Source: Trichaptum fuscoviolaceum (Eukaryota > Basidiomycota > Agaricomycetes > Hymenochaetales > Trichaptaceae). Taken from it: a stretch of 64,000 nt of DNA. Below, in pieces: positions 56,713-64,000 of the stretch (its first letter is position 1; each line of letters opens with the position of its first letter). Made by a program: the position numbers and the translations under genes. The stretch spans positions 3,784,707 through 3,848,706 of the forward strand of contig CAJSYZ010000008.1 in the NCBI GenBank assembly GCA_910574455.1, in the 5' to 3' direction. A model generated the notes under the pieces. It saw nothing but the letters and a program-made list of their open reading frames with translations, ran no database searches and was not told the origin of the DNA.

Positions 56713-58131
56713 ATGGCTGAATGGGCTCACTACTCGCTTCCGAATGCGGAGTGGACGCAAGCTCTCGATGCCATCGGAGGTTCACTGTACAAAAGCGATG
56801 TGGTGTACGATATACCGTCTCGCCGAGAAGCTTTCAACGGATATAGTCGAAAGGAAATCGAAACGAGGGGCGAAGAAACACGTGAGTTCATTTACTAGAG
56901 TCTAGTTTTCCTATCCGTACCGTGACTTAAGTATCCTTCGATGCCCCCGATAGTGAATGGTATCACAGTAGAACAGAGACGTATCCCTGTGACAAAGCCG
57001 GAGGGTGAAATACTCATTCGCATATATACTCCTAACCCGGACACAGAAAAGGAGACCTTTCCGGTTCTCGTTAACATTCATGGTATTGTACTTCAATTAG
57101 CATGCATGGCCTACAATAACAAAACTTACCCAATGCAAACTCTTTCTTTATGACAGGAGGAGGATATTGTATAGGAAACCTGGATACAGACGAGATAAAA
57201 TGTCGATCCGCATGCCAGAAACACCGCATTGTGGTCGTGAATATCGACTACAGACTCGCCCCGGAGTTTCCGTGGCCAACCGGTATTAACGATAGCTACG
57301 ATGCTGTGAAATGGGTAAGGCTAATGGTAAGAACGATTTCATTACTGACAAATGTGACATAGGTCTCCCAACATGCTCCCCAGTTACGAGCAGATCTCAC
57401 GAAGGGCTTTATAGTCAATGGCCTCTCCGCAGGGGGAACTCTTGCTTGTGTAGTGGCTCAAAGGGCACGCACTGACCCGGACTTGCAGGGAAAGCTCACT
57501 GGTCAAATACTTCAGATACCAAAAACTTGCCAGCAGGCTCCCGAAGGCTATCCGGAGAGGTATGTTCTTCATTTCTACCGAGATTCAAGTCGGCATATGT
57601 ATATTAATATATCAATTCTTATCGTAGATTCAGAAATAAGTTACTCTCGTACGAACAGAACAAAGCCGACCCAGTTTTGACCAGAGAAACTCTGAAAATC
57701 TTCTACGGTATTAAGTACAGACACTCAATTTGTTTTACCTACTCATAAGAATTTCCTGCAAGAATCCTATAAAGCAGGTCCTCAAACACACCTGGAGGTT
57801 TCCCCGCTCCTTGCAGAGTCATTCTCGGGCCTTCCAGCAGCATACATTCAAGTAGCTGGTGCTGATCCGTTACGCGACGATGGTCTGTGTTACGCAGAAC
57901 AGCTCGAAAAGGCAGGAGTTCCGGTCAAGCTTGACATGTCAGTGCATATTAGAGCTCATACGATTGCGTTAATTGTAATATTAACTACATAACATCACTT
58001 ACAGCTATCCGGGTGTTCCGCATGGATTTGCTAGTATCTTTCCGCAGCTGGAAATTAGTCAAAAGTGGAGGGATGATTTTGATGAGGGCGTACAGTGGCT
58101 ACTAAAGGGTGTTCCCCAGACAACAGACTGA
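56713..58131 (+). CDS. alpha/beta-hydrolase (HSL-type esterase), copy 2
   Basis: Seven exons (56713-56881, 56954-57082, 57157-57314, 57363-57559, 57628-57707, 57763-57937, 58005-58131) give 344 residues. Exons 1-6 have exactly the same lengths as in copy 1, proving tandem duplication. Catalytic parts are complete: HGGGY, GLSAGG around the nucleophile, GADPLRDDG and PGVPHGF. It is more diverged than copies 1 and 3 are from each other (for example PKTCQQAPEGYPER where the others have PPTC.AGPDGYPEK). The start is the ATG at 56713 (MAEWAHYSLPNAEW), shared by all copies. Confidence 0.92.
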
Positions 58132-58402
58132 CATGATCTGGACCGAATATCGGTATTGCGGCTAAATAACAACCACGGGGAGCAGCTGCATCAAGCATAT
58201 CTTTTTCTGTATATAAGTTGGTTGTAGACCGGGTCACGGGAAGCCGCTCAACACATCAACCCCTTACAACTCTCAACTCAGTATTTCTGTGCATAATAAA
58301 GATTCCATTCTTCCATTCTATACAACGATGATCAACAATTCCTCTACAAGCACTTAACGCCATAATAAATCTGGAAGGGACTCTGGGTATGTAATGGTTA
58401 TT

Positions 58403-59801
58403 TCATACCATCGTGTCCGTAGTAATCCTAGAGGAGCTTAATTTGGTATCTATAGTATCGTCAACGTCTGTAGAGGAAGCGTTTCCGCATGGTAATATTA
58501 TAGAGTTTTCGAACTCCTCGTGTACCTTTCGCTCTTGAGACACTTGGACTTGAGCAGCCGAGTTCAAGTATTGGAGATGATGACCACCAAATGCCGCCGT
58601 AGCCACGGAAGAGCGCCGTGTTTGGTATGTAAGGTCATTTGAGGTAAGGCCCAACCCAACACGGACAATTATCAAGGAAAATGCAATGCCCTGTATAGAG
58701 TTATGTTGATAAACATAGTGGTTCAAGGAAGCAGCTCAACAAGCCAACAATACATACAATTATCTGAACCACCAGATCGACCATTATCGGTTTTGCCCAG
58801 CTTTGCTTCAAGAAAGCTATTAGCAAGACGAGGAGGGATGCCGAATACAGAGCCCCCGATTCAATGATCACAACGGCGATTGGCAGCAAGGTACTGTGCG
58901 AATGCAGAATGCCGGCTGTCATTTTCCCGACCCACCAAATTTTTGCTGCAATCAACGCTGAAGCAAGTTTTTCTTTCATGAAAAGGCGATCTTCGAGGAA
59001 AACAGTGAGTTCTGTACTTACTAGTGCAAGCGAAATTTGTCACCAGTGTCATGACGAAGAGTGCCAAAATAAGCGGTTCGGATTCGAAAACGGATGTAGT
59101 AGGTGATGCTCGAGCAACGGATACAAGAGCACCTATCCCGCAAGCTGATGGATAATGCTGGGTTAAATTACACGAATCCAGAAAAGAGGAGAGTACGTGC
59201 ATACCAATGCACCCGGCCAAGCACAAAAGGGCAGGGTATAGAACTCGGTTGTCCTTTCCCCACACAACATATAAACGATAAACCTTCAAGTGATATACAG
59301 TAAGCCCTTGCACTTCAGATAACGCAAATTGCACGCACGACGAAAGAGTCACCGATGACGGTTTGAATAAAGTACAGTGAGTTCTCCACAAGATAGGAAG
59401 GATCAGATGTTCTGAAAAAGTAGTCGTATGCGCCGCCAGGTTCATCACTCTTCTGAACAAACCCGATCACTGAGCGACGCATAACAACAACAATGTGCTA
59501 GTGAGTAGCGTGAGCACGATTTCTTTGAATACGCTCGAGTATAATGGCCGTTATCTCACAGCAAATGCCACAAGATACATCAGGACGGTGACGGCTAAAA
59601 TATGTTTGTTGATAGGCTGGGCCCTACGACGCTTGTATACGACAACATAGAGAGCGGCTACAACTAGAACATTGAATATACCTGTTTTAAAGTTTATCAG
59701 CTGAGCTGGGAAGAGCATTACAGAGTATGGGAGAGCTCACCGAAGAGTATGCCCTCTAGGAAAATACAAAAGAGTGAAGCCTCGACCAAGCCTATAGCCA
59801 T
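58403..59801 (-). CDS. fungal multi-pass (about seven-TM) membrane protein
   Basis: Seven exons join in phase: 59801-59741, 59681-59560, 59497-59339, 59283-59205, 59144-59022, 58957-58758 and 58690-58403 (343 residues). Hydrophobic helices alternate with short loops: VEASLFCIFLEGILFG, FNVLVVAALYVVVY, ILAVTVLMYLVAFA, IQTVIGDSFVVYRLYVVWG, ILALFVMTLVTNFACT, LPIAVVIIESGALYSASLLV and GIAFSLIIVRVGLGL. The YRLYVVWG and IESGALYS motifs are hallmarks of a very large mushroom family annotated as DUF6534/DUF6533-like or simply hypothetical; its function is unknown. The C-terminal 80 residues are polar and cytosolic-like. It lies head-to-head with copy 3 of the esterase, across 1.5 kb. Confidence 0.82.
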
Positions 59802-61290
59802 TGTTGATTACCGTCGATGCATTTCCCCCAGACTCTTGCTCACATTTATCTCCATTTTAAAGCTTTAGCAAGCCACCATCAGGATGCGAGTGCACAGACC
59901 ATCATGATTATGATCTTCCACACTATAGATAGTTAATCTGATGAGGAATAATGTCATAAGTTTTCAATGTTGGCCGAGCAAATCATTTGATGCTTTAAAA
60001 TAACTCAGAGAGAGTTTTCAGCTTCCGTAGACTCAAAGCTGCATGTGTGTGGAGTGACAGGTTCAAAGAAGGAAGTCCAAACAAAATGTGTACGGATGGC
60101 GGAACCAAAAAGATCTGATTCTGATCGTTAGCAATGACTACTATATATTCCGGCAGAACTCTGAAGAGATTCATCAGAGGTCAGAATAGTTCAAAGAGCT
60201 CGTGTGACTCGCACTATTATAATGCCCATCATATCATCAGGGCGCTGGCAATGATGCATGGGAGCGCGGGGGACCATCAATGTCGACTTAGTTGAAGTCC
60301 GGTGGATCATGTGGATCAGCGCTTTAAAGTATGCTAAGAAGGGACAGGCAGGCTCCGAATTTACGAAGATACAGTTTCTTGTGCAAGGACCAGGCAGCGA
60401 GGTTGTGATTCGGATGACCGGGCGCGTGCTGTCACAGAAAGCGTGCCAGTGACAACTCGGACTCGGCGAACTCCGAGTCGTATTAGAGTGACAGTTAGTA
60501 GTAACTTGAATGCCACGCGCTTACAGTGGCGAAAGGCTAAAACCAGCCTCTCGGAAACCCCCTCAAAACTTTTCTTTCTACGGACACAAATCTTAACCAA
60601 TGACCCTGAAACTGCGTAAATATGTAGCTTCTAATGCAGTTTATCTTCAATTCTTATAGATTAGTCTTGCGCAAAAATGATTCCGAAAAAAAACTCTTGT
60701 CTAAATTTGAAACATCTTGCTTAATTTGGGGCTGCAGCTCTTTTAACTATTTCCCACGGGTTCGGAACATGCGGAATTAACGTCTTTTCGCAATCCGATG
60801 AGCCTCAAACAAAAAAATTGTCATTACGAGAAATTTTAATCGGAATTTATTATTCCGGTAACCCGGCAAAGGTCGTGCGGTGCCGATTTTTCCCTCAGGC
60901 TCTCGGTAGCTCAAGTTCTTGAAGGCTCCGAGTTCGTCGGCAACTTGGAGCGGATCCGGGATCGACGGCCTTCACGATGACTCACTGGCATATGTATAGG
61001 CTCTGGTAGTCTCAAGTCACGATAGACCACTGACTCCATCCATACATCCGTTCCAACTTAAACTGGAGATTTCTAATCATAAGGACACCGGCAGAAGACT
61101 GCATTCAATATCTAAAGGCTCCGTAAAGTGGACGATGTAAACGATGCGGCTCCGACGAAGGCGGCAATCATAGCAGCTACATGTAAGTAAGTTGGTTTAT
61201 ACATACATATACATATATATATATAGTCTTCTATCTCGAAAACATCACTGAACCTCAGCTTTCTTGCCTCCCTAGTCCCCATACACCACC
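59802..61290. other. intergenic region between membrane protein and third esterase
   Basis: 1.5 kb with no supported gene. It contains a small hairpin (GACTCGG..CCGAGTC, about 60458-60478) and an (AT)n-type run at about 61200-61225 that may supply the TATA function for the esterase at 61291. Confidence 0.45.
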
Positions 61291-62727
61291 ATGGCCGAAT
61301 GGGCTCACTATTCGCTCCCAGACGAAGAGTGGGAGCAAATGCTGGACAGCGTGGGCGGCCTACCACCGCTTTTCAAGGGCACGGACACGCCATCTGACAT
61401 ACCATCTCGCCGAGTTGAAGTCAATGCGTATGGCCGGAAGGCTGTAGAGAATGCGGACAAAGCAACTTGTAAGCCTTATATTCTTTTCCATAGACATGTT
61501 TGCTTTCGGAGTGACTTGGGCGTTTTCAATTAGTGGAAGGTATCAAAGTCGAAGAGAAACACATCCCTGTCTTCAAGCCCGCTGGTGAAATTCCTATCCG
61601 CATCTATACCCCTGATCCCGAAACGCCGGAAGAAACTTTCCCTGTCCTCGTTGACCTGCATGGTATGTCGTTTCCATCAAAATCATTTCATCTGCGAAAG
61701 ACTTTCTTCTTCATCCAGGAAGCGCGTATTGCGTAGGAGACCTCGACACCGACGAGCTGAAATGCCGCGCCGCTTGCCAAACGCACCGCATCGTCGTCGT
61801 GAACGTCGACTACAGGCTTGCCCCGGAGTTTCCATGGCCAACGGGGATCGACGACAGCTACGAGGCCGTTAAGTGGGTCAGTACACGCACTAGTATGCTC
61901 CCCATGATCTATGTATGCTAATATGCGGCGGCATCCCAGGTCGTGGGCCACGAGAAAGAGTTAGGCGTGGATCTGAGGAAGGGCTTTATTATCAACGGCC
62001 TCTCGGCCGGTGCGATGTTCGCCTGCATTGTCACCCAGAGGGCGCGCAGCGACGTTGACTTGAAGGATAAAATCACTGGTCAAATCCTCCAGCTGCCTCC
62101 GACCTGCATCGCCGGACCCGACGGATATCCAGAGAAGTAAGACAGCGCTACCAGACGTTCCACGCCTCCCCACACAGGCTCCTCATGCTAACCCAGTGCC
62201 CACCTCAGGTTCCGAACCAAACTCCTCTCCTACAAACAGAACAAAGACGACCCTGTCCTCAGCGGCGCCGTGTTCAACCTAGCGCTCGGTATGCATTCTT
62301 TTTTTTCTTTCTTTCTTTACCACCGAAGACCCTAACTTGTCCGAACTTCGATATACAGAGGCGTATAAGCCAGGTCCCGCAGCGCACCCCGAAGTATCCC
62401 CTCTCCTCGCTGAGTCCCTCGCCCGCCTCCCAGCCACCATCATCCAAGTAGCCGGAGCCGACTCCTTGCGCGACGACGGGCTCTGCTACGCAGAGCGCTT
62501 GGAGGAGGATGGCGTGCCAGTTAAACTCCACGTGTCAGTCCCTCACATTTTCCCGACAGGCTGCGAGCAACCTGAGTAAGTAGGTGCTGACTATGGTGGT
62601 TGGTTCATTCAGATATCCAGGCGTTCCGCACGGGTTTGCCAGTGTCTTCCCGCAGCTGAAAATAAGCCAGAAATGGAGAGACGACTTTGACGAAGGCGTG
62701 CAGTGGCTACTCCGAAGGGGATCATAG
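61291..62727 (+). CDS. alpha/beta-hydrolase (HSL-type esterase), copy 3, altered oxyanion motif
   Basis: Seven exons (61291-61468, 61534-61662, 61719-61876, 61940-62136, 62209-62288, 62359-62533, 62613-62727) give 343 residues. Exons 2-6 match copies 1 and 2 in length; exon 1 is nine bases longer than both. The nucleophile GLSAGA, acid region GADSLRDDG and His in PGVPHGF are present. However, the oxyanion-hole HGGG is HGSA (LHGSAYCVGD), across the exon 2/3 border. This could weaken or change catalysis, or move the protein toward a binding role. GC content at third positions is clearly higher than in copy 2. It shares MAEWAHYSLP.EEW at the N-terminus with its relatives. Confidence 0.9.
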
Positions 62728-63379
62728 AGGTGACGAAGTCATGATGAAAACAGCCTTTCCCTTCTTCAGTGTAATATTTGTCTAGCTTGTCAAGCTTTCA
62801 ATTTAGGGTAGATTGAATACTACGCGCATGCCACTTTTTGTCAAAGTATAACAGTGTATTATTTGCACAACAGATCCACAAACTACGACGCTAGAAACAC
62901 TAGAGCATACAGGATAAAAACAGACACAGAGTGATTAGAGTAGAGACAACAATCAATAAACGAGTAAGTAGAAAAAAAGAAAGAAAGAAAACACGGGAGC
63001 AAAGAGGAGGAGAGTAATCACAACAGACACATGACATATTCAAGAAACCGGAGTAAGCGATGATAAGTTAGGATATATGCATAAGCGCAGAGGAGGATCC
63101 CAAAGCAAAGCCGCGAGGCAAAAACACCACTGTGATCGATAGCGAGGATATAGGAGACGGAGACATAGAAGGAGAAGAGGAGAGTTAGTGAAAGAGGAAG
63201 AGACGTAAGAGAGAAGTGAGATTTTGCACAGCTATTGCTACAGAACCGGGGATGCATTCCAGTCACGAGAGGAGAGACGTATGATTCACATAATTGAAAG
63301 AAATAAGAGAAAAAGGGAGAAAGGATAGAAAGAAATACTTGGGATGGTCCGCGTCTAATGAATACTTCATTGGAATGAT
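62728..63379. other. convergent intergenic region
   Basis: 652 bp, purine-rich (AGAG/GAAA runs), between convergent 3' ends. No gene seen. Confidence 0.5.
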
Positions 63380-64000
63380 CTAAGCCTCGACATGGCCCGC
63401 TAACGGGGTGAGCTCAGGCGAAGCCACCGGCGACAATCCGACGCCGACGCCGACACCGACACCATCCGCCCCAGCAGGACCAGCCGCCTCGTTCCCAAAC
63501 ACGTTCCCAAACTCGACGGTCCCCAGCGCAGGCGAGTGGTGCGGGGAGTGGACGAGGTGGCTCTGCAAGCCCGCGCCGTCGTACGCGTCGAACAGACCAC
63601 CGCCACCACCCGTCCCCGTCCCCGGTCCCGTCCCCGGTCCCGTCCCCGCGTTTGCGGAATGGCCGACGGAGATAGTGCCGGAGTCGAGTGTCGCGATGCC
63701 GAGGGGCGACATGGGCGAGATCGGGGAGAGCGGGGAGAGCGGAGATGTCAGGCCTCCGAGGTTCATGTTGTGTGGCACGAAGCTGAAGTCGGATTCCATG
63801 GACATGGGCATGGACATATCCATCGGGCCACCCATGCTGCCCATAGTGCTCATGGTGGGGCTCCCCATACCCATGCCACCCATGTTCATGTTCATATTCA
63901 TATTCATGCCCATACCCATGCCCAAGCCCACGCCCATCCCGACGCCCATGCCAACACCCACACCGACGTTGACGCCCATCGTCATCCCGACACCGACGCC
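63380..64000 (-). CDS. C-terminal part of a Met/Gly/Ser-Pro-rich protein (5' end outside window)
   Basis: The frame is open from the right edge to TAG at 63380-63382, so at least 206 C-terminal residues are seen. It begins with (MG/VG)n and (MN)n repeats, then MSMPMSMES, a block of SPLSPLSPISPMSPLG repeats, (GTGP)n and a (GV)n stretch. No domain is visible. Such tails occur at the ends of fungal transcription factors (for example homeodomain or zinc-cluster proteins), but the DNA-binding part would lie beyond the window, so this is only a possibility. An intron in the unseen part cannot be excluded. Confidence 0.65.
   Translation of the reverse strand, partial: GVGVGMTMGVNVGVGVGMGVGMGVGLGMGMGMNMNMNMNMGGMGMGSPTMSTMGSMGGPMDMSMPMSMESDFSFVPHNMNLGGLTSPLSPLSPISPMSPLGIATLDSGTISVGHSANAGTGPGTGPGTGTGGGGGLFDAYDGAGLQSHLVHSPHHSPALGTVEFGNVFGNEAAGPAGADGVGVGVGVGLSPVASPELTPLAGHVEA

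Noticed and set aside
60458..60478. Small hairpin GACTCGG..CCGAGTC as a structured RNA
   Set aside because: Too short and isolated to support an RNA gene.

Overview
This window looks like nuclear DNA of a mushroom-forming basidiomycete (Agaricomycetes). Genes are broken by many introns of about 50-70 bp with GT..AG borders and CTAAC/CTGAC-type branch sites. The gene families and transposons are typical of that group: a Plavaka-type DNA transposon, a chromodomain Ty3/Gypsy element, expanded HSL-type esterases and fungal-only multi-pass membrane proteins. All functions come from reading the translations; no database search was run.

Left flank (1-26.4 kb). Host genes are: a low-complexity protein (643-2330); an MDR-family NADP-dependent reductase with one in-frame TGA (2995-4324); an unrecognised 751-residue protein (8579-10950); a C2H2 multi-zinc-finger protein (12489-11402, minus); a metallo-beta-lactamase-fold hydrolase (14170-13182, minus); a class I SAM methyltransferase (15056-16033); an unrecognised five-exon gene (17842-16330, minus); a Ser/Pro-rich protein (20656-22054); and an F-box/LRR-like protein (24603-26357). 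Several stretches of 2-4 kb between them hold nothing I can support.

Centre (26.73-51.02 kb). This is a four-level nest of mobile elements. (1) The outer level is a 24.3-kb Plavaka/CACTA-like DNA transposon with imperfect inverted ends and AT-rich subterminal repeats. It carries three minus-strand genes: a ten-exon transposase, an intact six-exon Spt5-like NGN/KOW protein and an intact eight-exon protein resembling the fungal DUF6698 family. (2) A 12.9-kb Ty3/Gypsy chromovirus with 467-bp LTRs and a 5-bp duplication (ACGAC) lies inside transposase exon 8. (3) A roughly 3.2-kb fold-back (palindromic) element interrupts the retrotransposon protease, with an 8-bp near-perfect duplication. (4) A 345-bp hAT-type MITE with an 8-bp duplication sits in one arm of the palindrome. 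Removing each insert with one copy of its duplication restores the reading frame or arm continuity one level out, which fixes the order of events.

Right flank (51-64 kb). An 11-exon MFS transporter (51945-54222) is followed by three tandemly related HSL-type alpha/beta-hydrolases (54781-56153, 56713-58131, 61291-62727) with the same seven-exon structure. A minus-strand multi-pass membrane protein (59801-58403) lies between copies two and three. The window ends inside a Met/Gly-rich low-complexity protein (minus, 63380 to beyond 64000). The transporter, esterases and membrane protein could form a small metabolic or detoxification neighbourhood, but no linked pathway is proven.

The most novel signal is the pairing, on one Plavaka-type transposon, of a transcription-elongation-factor-like protein and a DUF6698-like protein. 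Both are intact while the transposase is destroyed.
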